NCBI RefSeq assembly: GCF_000425125.1
Contig: NZ_KE384310.1
Span: 224,024 to 266,516 of the forward strand
Source: Paenibacillus taiwanensis DSM 18679
Lineage (GTDB): Bacteria; Bacillota; Bacilli; Paenibacillales; Paenibacillaceae
Direction: 5' to 3'
DNA length: 42,493 nucleotides
Shown: positions 8,465 through 17,174 of the stretch, in pieces
Numbering within the stretch: the first letter of the stretch is position 1
Layout of the letters: every line of letters begins with the position of its first letter
Made by a program: the position numbers and the translations under genes
The notes under the pieces: generated by a model
What the model saw: only the letters and a program-made list of their open reading frames with translations
The model's database searches: none
Told to the model about the DNA's origin: nothing

Positions 8465-8757
8465 CTTCCGTTTTTCACTTTTATTGAAACTAATAGATGA
8501 TAGCGCATATTTTTTCATAATTCATACGTGGGTTTGGGTGTAAAGAAAGCAGCTTACGGCACTTGTTTATGCAAGCATCTGAGAAGGGTAATTAAGGTCA
8601 GAGGCCACGTTTTATTCTAAAACATTTCGTCATATATTATAGGGATTAAAATCAAGAAGTGGGTGTACTTGGCTAACAGGATGGCTGATGAATGCATGCA
8701 TGTATTGTAATAACGCGGTGTAAAAACACGGAACGCAATTGAAAGGAGACAAATAAC
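8465..8757. other. intergenic stretch, function not seen
   Basis: About 290 bp between the DnaA-box cluster and the lipoprotein-like gene. It must contain that gene's promoter, but I found no convincing -35/-10 pair and no known riboswitch consensus. Confidence 0.4.
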
Positions 8758-9087
8758 ATGAAAAGTCAAAAGCGAGTAATGACAGTTAGGCCACTCATTG
8801 GGGCAAGAGGGGTGATGCTCATCGCAGCTTTATTTTCGATGGTCATGCTGTCTGGCTGTGTGCCGGGAGATGGCAGCTACAGTGCTGCTGATCCAGCAGG
8901 TTTTTTTTGGGGGATATGGCATGGTTGGGTCGCGCCCATTAGTTTGATTATAGGGTTGTTTAAATCGGATATTCGTGTGTATGAAATATTTAATACGGGA
9001 TGGGCTTATGATCTTGGTTTTTACATAGCAATTATAAGTGGCTTTGGAGGACTATCCTTACGTCGCCGCAAAAAACGGGATGACTAG
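8758..9087 (+). CDS. small membrane/lipoprotein-like protein
   Basis: A 109-aa envelope protein of unknown function. A hydrophobic stretch at about 19-33 ends in a lipobox-like LSGC (C34), so it may be lipid-anchored after signal peptidase II cleavage. A second hydrophobic region (FFWGIWHGWVAPISLIIGLF) and a third near residues 82-100 follow, then a strongly basic tail (LRRRKKRDD) that should stay in the cytoplasm. The FWGIWHGWVAP signature occurs in unnamed small proteins of Firmicutes and Actinobacteria as far as I recall. The start ATG has AAAGGAG about 10 nt upstream. It is followed on the same strand by another secreted protein gene. Confidence 0.75.
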   Translation: MKSQKRVMTVRPLIGARGVMLIAALFSMVMLSGCVPGDGSYSAADPAGFFWGIWHGWVAPISLIIGLFKSDIRVYEIFNTGWAYDLGFYIAIISGFGGLSLRRRKKRDD

Positions 9088-9177
9088 AAGATCACATATC
9101 CTTTTTCGCCGAGCCTCCTGCAACCTTTGACTCGACATGGCGTCTAACTAGATAGATTCGAAAGGGAATAGCAAGGA

Positions 9178-10440
9178 GTGGACGCTATAAATACTCATAG
9201 TACTCATTATGCTAAATCGGGGAGCCTGCGTTGGATAACGCTGGCAGCGTTATGTCTTATGCTGTTAGTTGATGCCGCCCCGGCTAAGGCGGAATCAGAC
9301 CAGGGTCAACAACGTATGTTGCAGGCACTATCAGAATCGACGGTGCAATCGAAGATTCAGTATCAATCAATAGGCTATCGAAATGAAATAGATGGAACGC
9401 TTTTTTACAACGTGAGCGTATATGATCGTACAGCCGCGAGTAATTTGGTCATTGAACGTGCACCAGACGGAACATTAATGCGCTGGGACGATAAGATTGG
9501 GGGGATATACGACAGCGGGCAAGCAGCCCCCGGCATTATCCTGAATCCTAAAGCGAGAAATGATATGAGTCCGTTTGTTCATTTCTATTATGAGGTGAAG
9601 GATGGCACGATCCATAAGGGGCAAGCCTACGAGGACTCGCCTAGCGGCAGATGGGCGCTGACTAATCATGACTTCTGGAGACCTGTTCTATCGACCAATG
9701 GCAGCGGCTACAGTCGTCTCAAAAGTTATTGGTTAAAAGATCAGATTTCTGGGGAAGTGGCCGAATGGTACACGTCTACGTTGTACACGAAGGCTGTGTG
9801 GATGCCCGATAATCGGTTGTTAGTCAATCGTTACAGCGAGAACCGAAAGCAAAATGAGATATCCATATACAACCCTGCTACTGCGCAGTGGAGCTATGTT
9901 CTGAATGGTACGATGAGGGGCTACCGTGCTGCTGAAGGTAAGATGTTGTATGTGCAAAATGAACCGCAGCGACTGGAATGGGTATATGACTTTCAGACGC
10001 AGATGTCCCATCTATTGACCGATGAGGCGGAACGTGCGTTGTTTACAGATCAGAAGTGGAAGCAGCTTGAACAAGCTCCAGAGTTGGATAAGGATCTCGA
10101 TATCGCTGCATTGCCCTTAAAAACAGTGGCGATTACTAAAGATATGGAGCATGTGGTGCATATCGGCGGCAAAGAGATAGAGGTTCCTTTTACTTATAAA
10201 CGGGGTGGCACGTTATGGATTCCCGTGAAGCCGCTTGCGGATGCGATGGGGTGGAAGGTGGAAGCGGAAAATGTGCTGGCGTCGCAATACCGTTATGGTA
10301 TTCGTGCAGATAAGCATCGAGTCGAGTTGACACCTGACAATAGCCAAGTGTTAAACGAGCGGCTGTATATGACACGTGGACAATTGACGTCGCTTGGTTA
10401 TCCAGGTGTGACAGTATCACCGAAGCGGCAGATGAAATGA
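9178..10440 (+). CDS. secreted protein with C-terminal copper-amine-oxidase-N-like domain
   Basis: Exported protein of unknown function, up to 420 aa. A signal peptide is clear (LRWITLAALCLMLLVDAAPAKA). The middle (about 50-300) is rich in aromatic residues and turns and may form a beta-propeller-like fold; I recognise no family. The C-terminal ~95 residues (HIGGKEIEVPF, LWIPVKPLADAMGWKVE) resemble the copper amine oxidase N-terminal domain that paenibacilli use as a wall-associated module. The start is unusual: GTG 9178 overlaps the AAGGAG ribosome site (9173-9178), while an in-frame ATA at 9187 lies 8 nt after that site. An in-frame stop at 9169 rules out anything further upstream. Confidence 0.75.
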   Translation: MDAINTHSTHYAKSGSLRWITLAALCLMLLVDAAPAKAESDQGQQRMLQALSESTVQSKIQYQSIGYRNEIDGTLFYNVSVYDRTAASNLVIERAPDGTLMRWDDKIGGIYDSGQAAPGIILNPKARNDMSPFVHFYYEVKDGTIHKGQAYEDSPSGRWALTNHDFWRPVLSTNGSGYSRLKSYWLKDQISGEVAEWYTSTLYTKAVWMPDNRLLVNRYSENRKQNEISIYNPATAQWSYVLNGTMRGYRAAEGKMLYVQNEPQRLEWVYDFQTQMSHLLTDEAERALFTDQKWKQLEQAPELDKDLDIAALPLKTVAITKDMEHVVHIGGKEIEVPFTYKRGGTLWIPVKPLADAMGWKVEAENVLASQYRYGIRADKHRVELTPDNSQVLNERLYMTRGQLTSLGYPGVTVSPKRQMK

Positions 10441-10562
10441 TAAGGCGCTGGTGGTAACAAGGCAAGCGTATGCAATGCTTGCGGGAATCTGGCTCTGTTG
10501 AGGGTGTCGGCGGTTTAAGCATGTTTGTATTTGATGTTTTGGATGTGAGCATGTCCAATAGG

Positions 10563-10599
10563 AAAAAGGAGTCACAACATGACGTTGCGGCTCCTTTTT
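10563..10599. terminator. bidirectional terminator
   Basis: AAAAAGGAG (10563-10571) pairs with CTCCTTTTT (10591-10599). It lies between the convergent secreted-protein and vanZ-like genes and has A/T tails on both sides. Confidence 0.8.
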
Positions 10600-10606
10600 C
10601 TGTTAC

Positions 10607-11104
10607 CTAATGGGGCTTTCTTCTACGTTTTCTCGCCAACCAGAACCCTAACATTACAAGGGCAATCCCGATTGAATCGACCAATACATCTTGAAAATGG
10701 CCCGTTCGTCCAGGCACAAAAGATTGATGCCACTCATCTGAGCAGGCGTACAAAAAAGCAACAACGCCGCTAATCGCGATCGTGCTTGGGGCCGAGAGTG
10801 AGGTCGCATATAACGTCTTCACAATGAGGAAGCAGAGCAGTGCAAATTCAGCAACGTGCGCTCCCTTTCTTATAAAATACTCTACAAAATCGTAAGGCTG
10901 CTTCCAGGTTACGTGCTGGCCGTCATAGTCAAATTCGATATGTGGAATGTACTTCTGGAGTGTCTCCTCCGTAATAAAAGCTGCAAACGAAGGGCGCAAG
11001 TCTTGATCCGCATAGGTCTGTGAAGATTTATAAAATACAAAACCCATCCACAAAACGGCTAGTATAAGCCAAATAAAAAAGCTGCGTTTATGCAAAACGG
11101 TCAT
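10607..11104 (-). CDS. VanZ-like family membrane protein
   Basis: Integral membrane protein of the VanZ-like family, 165 aa. The family core is visible as FIRKGAHVAEFALL followed by CSDEWHQSFVPGRTG and DVLVDSIG. Hydrophobic segments are at about 10-26, 84-98, 105-120 and 138-157, with a basic tail KRRRKPH. VanZ itself gives low teicoplanin resistance in enterococci, but chromosomal homologues are common and their role is unknown; no van genes are near, so a resistance role should not be assumed. It starts 70 bp after a small basic protein gene on the same strand, with a hairpin in between. Confidence 0.88.
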   Translation of the reverse strand: MTVLHKRSFFIWLILAVLWMGFVFYKSSQTYADQDLRPSFAAFITEETLQKYIPHIEFDYDGQHVTWKQPYDFVEYFIRKGAHVAEFALLCFLIVKTLYATSLSAPSTIAISGVVAFLYACSDEWHQSFVPGRTGHFQDVLVDSIGIALVMLGFWLARKRRRKPH

Positions 11105-11129
11105 ATGATAACTCCTTTATAACACAAGC

Positions 11130-11160
11130 AGCCGAACCCCGTAAGATGCGGAATTCGGCT
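11130..11160 (-). terminator. hairpin between small basic protein and vanZ-like gene
   Basis: AGCCGAA (11130-11136) pairs with TTCGGCT (11154-11160). The tail on the minus strand (GCTTGTGTTAT) is only moderately T-rich, so this is a weak terminator or attenuator. Confidence 0.5.
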
Positions 11161-11174
11161 ACGCTAGTGCTGGA

Positions 11175-11360
11175 CTAGGACCCGCCTGTGCGGCGTCGTT
11201 GGTTGTTCGGCTTTTTCGTATTTTGACTTTTTAACGCTTTGGTACCTGCATTGCCCTGAAAGTTGCCCTTCTGGTCGTGTTGCTGTTGTTTCTTCTTTGC
11301 GAGCATTTCCTTCATGGCGTCAGCCAAATTCACCTTTTTAGGTTGATTTTCTTCTGTCAT
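11175..11360 (-). CDS. small basic hypothetical protein
   Basis: A 61-aa, very basic, glutamine- and asparagine-rich protein with no membrane segment. It starts MTEENQPKKVNLADAMKEML and then becomes low-complexity with many K, Q, N and R (ending RRRTGGS); it is probably disordered and may bind nucleic acid, which is only inferred from composition. ATG 11360 is preceded by AGGTGG with a 5-nt spacer; the in-frame GTG at 11369 overlaps that site and is less likely. I do not recognise a named family. Confidence 0.6.
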   Translation of the reverse strand: MTEENQPKKVNLADAMKEMLAKKKQQQHDQKGNFQGNAGTKALKSQNTKKPNNQRRRTGGS

Positions 11361-11735
11361 CGTTTCCACCTACTTTGCATCAAATGCAGTTATCATTTTT
11401 AGACTATCATTTGTGAGCATTTAGAGCAATACGCTCCTTATACAAACCTGTCAAATGAAAAGATAAGATGTATATTTTGGTATGACTTTGTACATATGTT
11501 CATGTTTTGTATGTGGAACGGGGGCATTATGGGGATTATACTATGATGATGCTTCTTTATATAAAAAGCGCAGACGCTTTATAGAACTAACTAAAGGTCT
11601 GCGCGCGCTTGAATTATGGCAAAGCTATATCAATATGGCGGGAGAGGGCAAGGTCAACATAGACGTCAAGCAGAAAAGGAGACAGCAGAGTTGCGGCTTC
11701 ACAAATATGTTATCGTTCAGGGCATGTCGGAGGAG
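11361..11735. other. intergenic stretch with doubtful plus-strand reading frames
   Basis: A plus-strand frame from ATG 11482 (85 codons, to 11739) and an overlapping one from 11616 (to 11831) both lack good ribosome sites, and the latter runs antisense into the catalase gene. An inverted repeat, AAGCGCAGAC near 11568 with GTCTGCGCGCGCTT near 11597, could form a hairpin in RNA. I cannot decide between a decayed gene, a small RNA and nothing. Confidence 0.3.
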
Positions 11736-12635
11736 TTAAGGAATGCCGGCATTTTTTTTCAGGCGCTTAACAATTTCGTTAAAGTCCTCCTGCGAAATCC
11801 CCGGAGCAAATTCCTCTGGCAGATCTTCTAAGTCAGGGATAGGGGCCCCTTCTGGCGTCCCTTCCTTGACTATAAGCGGACCGCCGTCTAGCGGGTGCTT
11901 GCCGCTCCAGATCAATCCAATATCTTTGTAGTCGTTATCACTCCACGTATATAAGATACGCCCAAGCCCCATGTCTTCAAATTTACGTGTGGTCTCAAAT
12001 TGACGATTATCCAAATCGGGAATAGGCAGCATCTTGGTTACGTCTACGCCAGTAGCAATTTCCAACGCTTTGGCGTAAGCCACAATGTGCACGCCCCCTC
12101 GCACAAGCAAATAACCAATCATCTCCCTGGCAGTGGGGTGGTCCGTCATCTCATACACTCGCATTTTATGGGTGCGTGCTCCACATTCCAAAAAGAAATT
12201 ATGAAGCAGGTCCAATACTAGATTGCCACTATTAAAGACGTTGTCACCAGCCCAAGGCCTGCCCATCGAGTCGCCTGCAAGTGCAGTCTGGGCAGTTGCA
12301 ATAAATTGATACGTATTACGAGCATTTTTACCGACGGCAAGCGGCGTAGAATTGGGATTTCCTGGAGTGGTCGAACCAGCCAATACGAGGTTAATCGTAT
12401 TCGCAACCAATTCGACATGCCCAATCTCTTCAGCGGTAATACTTGCTACAATGTCGTAAAATGGCTTGAGTTTCTTTTTTTGCCGGAAATTAAAGGATTG
12501 GAACAAATAGTTATTTAAAGTCGACATTTCTCCGAATTTTCCGCCTAGCAGCTCCTGTACAGCAGCCGCTGCATTGGGGTCCCCATTTTTTGGCGTAGGC
12601 AATTCAATAGCCAATCGATTGATACGCTTAAACAC
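11736..12635 (-). CDS. manganese (non-haem) catalase
   Basis: Dimanganese catalase that breaks down hydrogen peroxide, 299 aa, the usual family length. Metal ligands equivalent to those of the Lactobacillus enzyme can be placed: E36 (GGKFGEMSTL), E70 and H73 (TAEEIGHVE), E150 (FFLECGAR) and H183 (RGGVHIVAY). Homologues in bacilli (YjqC/YdbD/CotJC) include spore and stress proteins; which branch this belongs to cannot be told here. The start is GTG 12635 with AAAGGAGG seven nt upstream. A hairpin AGTCGGC/GCCGACT (12684-12705) lies in its probable mRNA leader. Confidence 0.92.
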   Translation of the reverse strand: MFKRINRLAIELPTPKNGDPNAAAAVQELLGGKFGEMSTLNNYLFQSFNFRQKKKLKPFYDIVASITAEEIGHVELVANTINLVLAGSTTPGNPNSTPLAVGKNARNTYQFIATAQTALAGDSMGRPWAGDNVFNSGNLVLDLLHNFFLECGARTHKMRVYEMTDHPTAREMIGYLLVRGGVHIVAYAKALEIATGVDVTKMLPIPDLDNRQFETTRKFEDMGLGRILYTWSDNDYKDIGLIWSGKHPLDGGPLIVKEGTPEGAPIPDLEDLPEEFAPGISQEDFNEIVKRLKKNAGIP

Positions 12636-13019
12636 GTCATGACCTCCTTTAGGGTATCAAGCTCAAATGTATGTGCAGTGAATAGTCGGCTTCTAGCCGC
12701 CGACTTTGGGTTCGGTAATTTACGTCAACGACACTCATCGTTTAACACCTATGCGAAGCCATATTCGTCCTATGACAAATTGAACAGTGGAGTAGATCTC
12801 CAAATTAAAATTTTCCAATATCTAAACCAAAGACCAAAAAATATATGGCGCTATATAAGGCGGTATTTAGATATAAAACTAGAAAATGTGCTTTTTTTCC
12901 TATACAAGTCTATATTTATATGGATCAAAAGACCTTCTGTTCAGTATTTTTTTAGAGGTTGTCCAGTAATATGTCGAATTATGATGTTTTATTACATACA
13001 TAGAACAGGAGATAAGTTC
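12636..13019. other. divergent intergenic region, catalase / S-layer protein
   Basis: This holds the promoters of two divergent genes. A perfect 7-bp hairpin (12684-12705) is close to the catalase start. The right half (12800-13019) is very AT-rich and leads to AGGAGA just before ATG 13020. I see no convincing operator. A plus-strand frame is open from 12639, but the composition and the lack of a ribosome site argue against translation before 13020. Confidence 0.5.
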
Positions 13020-16000
13020 ATGTCTAAAAAAATGCTTATTATATGGTTGTCCTGCAGCTTAGCTTTTTTGCAGCTGCTCGTCCCGGAAAAGGGTTATGCG
13101 CAATCGGTGCAATTTAGCCCGAATGATGCAACAATTGCAATAACAAGTATGAGAAATGATACGATTTCAATTGGAGATATCACACATTCGGGCAAGCTGG
13201 ATCTTGTCGGAGGTGCTTATACCAAGAAGGTCGGTGTAGTGCTTGATCTTGCAGGCTCTCCACATCAAGAGGCTGCAGATGCTTCTGTTATCCCAGAGGC
13301 AGATCCCTTTTATGCGACGGCTTTGGCTGATTTGGATGGCGATGGGGATCTTGATTTTATAACGGGAGGACCTAATGGGTCTGGTGTAAGTCCTAACAAC
13401 GTTTACGCATGGGACGAAACGTCAAGCTTTCCGATGAAGTATACCAAAATAGGATCGACGTATACGATGAATCAAGTTGCCTTCTATGGTATGGGCATTG
13501 TGACGGGAGATTTTAATAACGATTCCAAGACGGACGTATTGTGGTTTGCTGGAAATAAAGCATACTTAGGTATTAATAACACAACAGTTGCGAATCATAT
13601 TTCGTTCTCTCAGATCCGTGATATTGGACTCGATTTGGGAAAAATTAATAGCGGCAATGCTACAACAAGAGTTGGGGACTTTGACGGAGATGGAAACCTC
13701 GATTTTGTGGGGGCAAACTTGGTTCAGGGTGGCGGATACGTTATCGGATATGGTGACGGCACGGGCCAGTTCAGAATGGTGAAGGCTGACTTTAGTGATC
13801 AGTTATACGGACTTGCTGTAGATGTCAGTGATGTTAATAAGGATGGAAAAACAGACTTTATACTGCTTCGCTCGAGAGCTTATAATGAGCCTGTAGACAA
13901 CGAAATTATACTGTTTACCAGCACTGGAGCGTCCTTTGATAAGAAAGTGATCACTAAATCAACGAACAACAAATATAATCATGTAGCCTTATCGGATATG
14001 AATAATGATACATGGGCAGATATGATTGCTTATAGTGAAAAAAATACGTCTATTTACCTGAATGCAGGTCAAGGTTTATTCAAGGGAGTTCCTGATTCTA
14101 GCTTTAAAACAACTAGCGGTGCCACGCAATTATATATTGCAGACTTTAATGCAGATGGACTGAAAGATTTAGGCTTTATGCTTGGGGGCAGCATAGTAGC
14201 TCGATATCAGGTAGTTGCGGAAGCTTCTGTTGTAGAAGCGAGTGTGGATAAAGCGAGGCCTTTAACTAAAGAAGCTGCTAATGTTCAACTTCGTGTACAG
14301 GACGCCTTCAGTCAAGTATATACCGGTTTTAGCGGTACAAAAAACGTAACGATATCAGGTGTGTCCGCTGCCCCAGATGGCAGTTATGGCAGCTTTAATG
14401 GCACGATACTTGATGCAGACGCAGCTGGTGCTGGTCAAGTAGTGCCCGTGAACTTTGTAGATGGACAAGCAATCGTTCCCTTGCAGTTGCACCATGCTGC
14501 CAGGCAGCAAATTCAATTCAGCGTCGCAGATGTCAAGACACCACTAACAAATAAGGTAACGATTACGCCGCTTGCTTCAAAGGAGAAGCTTCTCCTGCAG
14601 CGAGATATTGCAGCTCCAGCAGATTATGGCCAGCCTTTTGGGCAACAGCCCGTGCTTCACCTTACAGATGGATATGGTAACGTGGTGACAAGTGATTATT
14701 CTACACGTGTAACCGTGTCGAAGCAGGACAGTGGCGACTGGAAGCTCAAGGGCACAGCAACCGTCATAGCAAGAGCTGGAACAGTTTCCTTTAGTGGCTT
14801 GCTGCCAGATTACGTTAACGACGTCACGGGGGCTCAAGTAGTTTTCCAATCAGAAGGCCTTGCACCAGTTGTAAGTTCAGCTTTGAACCTGACGGGGGTA
14901 ATCATTCCTTCCGTTCCGACCGCGCTAACTGCCATTGCAGGGGACAGTAAAGTGGCATTAACTTGGAGAGGAGTTCCAGAGGCGACTTCGTATAAAATCT
15001 ATGCCAGTACGACATCGGGCTCCTATGGGGCAGAGGTAGCTACGGTGACAGGCTCCGTATACAATTATGAACTGAACTATTTAGCGAACGGCATAACCTA
15101 CTACTTTGTCGTCAAGGCAGTTGCGGGCAAGGTAGAAAGTGCAAGCTCCAATGAAGCTACGGCAACACCGCAAGTACCTGCACCTAATGCTCCTGCTTAT
15201 TTGACGGCCCTTGCAGGGAACGGCAAGGTCACACTGAACTGGGGCGGTGTAGAACAGGCTGCCGCTTATAAGATTTACAGCAGTACGGTACAAGGTGCCT
15301 ATGGAACAGAAACAGCTACTGTAACGGGGAATGTGTACAGCTATGATGTCACTCCGCTTGTTAATGGCACAACCTATTATTTTGTTGTTCGCGCTACGAC
15401 AGCGGGGGGAGATGGCCCTGCATCGTTTGAAGCAAGTGCTGTACCTAGCACGGTCCCTGCCGCGCCGACAGACGTTATCGCAACTGCGGGCAATGGCCAA
15501 GCAACTGTACAATGGAAAGCGCCTGTTGATAATGGAGGAAGTCCAATTGTATCTTATGTATTGACGGCTCAACCAGGCAATGTCGTTGTTCATGTGAAGG
15601 CCACAACGGCTACAGTCCCGAACTTAACAAATGGAACAGCGTATACGTTTACGGTGAGTGCCATGAATGCTAACGGAGCTGGGACGGCTTCTTTACCATC
15701 GCCAGCTGTAACACCGTCTGCTCCAGCAACGTCGGGTGGAAATGGTCATGTTGTCGTTAGCCCTACACCAGCAGATAAAAGTGCAAACATAGAGGTCAAT
15801 GGGAAGAAAGAATTGGGTGGAACCGTTGAGATCGTGGAAAAGGACGGTCAAAAGACAACTTCATTTACACTTGATCCTTCTAAATTGGCAGACCTGCTAA
15901 GCAAATCAGGCTCCAATGCAGTCATTACGGTACCATTTGTTGATGCCGGATATGGAACGACGATCCTTAACGGAAACATCGTCAGCCAGTTGAAGCAGCA

Positions 16001-17024
16001 ACAAGCGGTGTTGGAAATGAAAACAACACAAGGCATATACAAGCTGCCGTTGTCTCAACTGGATGATAGCGCCATTGCGACTTCGTTTGGCGACAAAGCG
16101 AAGCCAAGCGACATCCAATATAAAATTAACATTCAGAAGGCAACAGGTGAAGGAGCACGTGCGGTTGAGCTTGCGGCCGAAAAGCAGCATTATAAGCTGA
16201 TTGGTGAACCAACTCGCTTCGAGGTAACGGCTTCTTACGGTACTCAAACGATAGCGCTTAGCAAACATAACGGTTATGTGGAGCGGATGGTTGCCCTGCC
16301 TAAGCAAACGGATGCGGCGCAAGTAACAACAGCTGTATTTTTGAATAAAGATGGTACGTTATCTCATATTCCAACTGTAGTCACGAAGGTTGACGGTAAC
16401 GTCTTTGTAAAAATGAATAATCGTATTAATGGTACGTTTGCGGTCGTGTGGAATCCGCTGTCATTTGACGATATGAATCAACATTGGGCACAGGCGGAAG
16501 TGAATGATTTAGGTTCACGTTTGGTCGTAACGGGAACAAGTGATAACCGTTTTGAACCTCAACGCGATATTACACGTGCAGAATTTGCGGCTATAGTCGT
16601 CAAGGGATTAGGTTTGATGAACAGCGGAACAGGCCAAGACAGCTTTAAGGATGTTGCTTCTGCTGCTTGGTATTACGATGCTGTATCAATCGCTTCACAA
16701 TACCAGTTAATTCAAGGGTATGCGGATGGCACTTTCCGTTCGAATGACAACATTAGTCGTGAGGAAGCTATCGTTATTTTGATGAGAGCGGCAAAGCTGA
16801 TGAATCCGGGTATGAAGATGACAGATCGTGAACCTCAGTTGCAGCTTCAAGCTTTTAAGGATGGGTCACAAGTGAGCATGTGGGCACAAGATTCGGTTGC
16901 AGCCAGCATTCAACATGGTATTGTAAAAGGCAGCGGTGATCATATTGGAGCAAAGGACAATATGACGCGGGCTGAAGTGGCGGCAGTTGTTCGCCGCATG
17001 CTACAGCAATTGCATTTTATTTAA
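13020..17024 (+). CDS. large S-layer-anchored surface protein: FG-GAP repeats, three FN3, three SLH
   Basis: A 1334-aa secreted, wall-associated protein. The signal peptide is residues 1-27 (ends EKGYAQ). Residues 30-400 form an FG-GAP/VCBS-type beta-propeller with six DxDxDG-like calcium loops, e.g. DLDGDGDLD (104), DFDGDGNLD (220) and DVNKDGKTD (271). A beta-rich linker follows to about 630, then three fibronectin-III modules (about 630-900); the first two are near duplicates sharing YKIY, ATVTG and YYFVV. After a unique region, three SLH domains (about 1143-1333) carry the ITRAEF, ISREEA and MTRAEV motifs and should bind pyruvylated wall polymer. ATG 13020 has AGGAGA about 7 nt upstream. 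The design suggests an adhesin or polysaccharide-binding protein; the ligand is unknown. Confidence 0.92.
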   Translation: MSKKMLIIWLSCSLAFLQLLVPEKGYAQSVQFSPNDATIAITSMRNDTISIGDITHSGKLDLVGGAYTKKVGVVLDLAGSPHQEAADASVIPEADPFYATALADLDGDGDLDFITGGPNGSGVSPNNVYAWDETSSFPMKYTKIGSTYTMNQVAFYGMGIVTGDFNNDSKTDVLWFAGNKAYLGINNTTVANHISFSQIRDIGLDLGKINSGNATTRVGDFDGDGNLDFVGANLVQGGGYVIGYGDGTGQFRMVKADFSDQLYGLAVDVSDVNKDGKTDFILLRSRAYNEPVDNEIILFTSTGASFDKKVITKSTNNKYNHVALSDMNNDTWADMIAYSEKNTSIYLNAGQGLFKGVPDSSFKTTSGATQLYIADFNADGLKDLGFMLGGSIVARYQVVAEASVVEASVDKARPLTKEAANVQLRVQDAFSQVYTGFSGTKNVTISGVSAAPDGSYGSFNGTILDADAAGAGQVVPVNFVDGQAIVPLQLHHAARQQIQFSVADVKTPLTNKVTITPLASKEKLLLQRDIAAPADYGQPFGQQPVLHLTDGYGNVVTSDYSTRVTVSKQDSGDWKLKGTATVIARAGTVSFSGLLPDYVNDVTGAQVVFQSEGLAPVVSSALNLTGVIIPSVPTALTAIAGDSKVALTWRGVPEATSYKIYASTTSGSYGAEVATVTGSVYNYELNYLANGITYYFVVKAVAGKVESASSNEATATPQVPAPNAPAYLTALAGNGKVTLNWGGVEQAAAYKIYSSTVQGAYGTETATVTGNVYSYDVTPLVNGTTYYFVVRATTAGGDGPASFEASAVPSTVPAAPTDVIATAGNGQATVQWKAPVDNGGSPIVSYVLTAQPGNVVVHVKATTATVPNLTNGTAYTFTVSAMNANGAGTASLPSPAVTPSAPATSGGNGHVVVSPTPADKSANIEVNGKKELGGTVEIVEKDGQKTTSFTLDPSKLADLLSKSGSNAVITVPFVDAGYGTTILNGNIVSQLKQQQAVLEMKTTQGIYKLPLSQLDDSAIATSFGDKAKPSDIQYKINIQKATGEGARAVELAAEKQHYKLIGEPTRFEVTASYGTQTIALSKHNGYVERMVALPKQTDAAQVTTAVFLNKDGTLSHIPTVVTKVDGNVFVKMNNRINGTFAVVWNPLSFDDMNQHWAQAEVNDLGSRLVVTGTSDNRFEPQRDITRAEFAAIVVKGLGLMNSGTGQDSFKDVASAAWYYDAVSIASQYQLIQGYADGTFRSNDNISREEAIVILMRAAKLMNPGMKMTDREPQLQLQAFKDGSQVSMWAQDSVAASIQHGIVKGSGDHIGAKDNMTRAEVAAVVRRMLQQLHFI

Positions 17025-17087
17025 AATAAAATTCTGCTTTCATTTGCTGCACCTTTGAGCACAAACGTGTAAAGAAAGCTTAAATGC

Positions 17088-17130
17088 AAATAACCTTCAC
17101 CTCATTTCTTTGGGGTGAAGGTTATTTTAT
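17088..17130. terminator. bidirectional terminator
   Basis: A 14-bp stem, AAATAACCTTCACC (17088-17101) with GGTGAAGGTTATTT (17114-17127), followed by T-rich sequence. It lies between the SLH protein and the convergent ene-reductase gene. Confidence 0.9.
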
Positions 17131-17174
17131 ATCTAAGAAGCTGTATCTATTTAAAAATACGTCGTAGTATCTCG

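Noticed and set aside
10607..11104. VanZ-like protein as a glycopeptide-resistance determinant
   Set aside because: No vanHAX or vanRS genes are present; chromosomal VanZ-like proteins are common and uncharacterised.
12639..13019. 127-residue N-terminal extension of the SLH protein
   Set aside because: It lacks a ribosome site and would bury the clear signal peptide at MSKKMLIIW; ATG 13020 has AGGAGA upstream.
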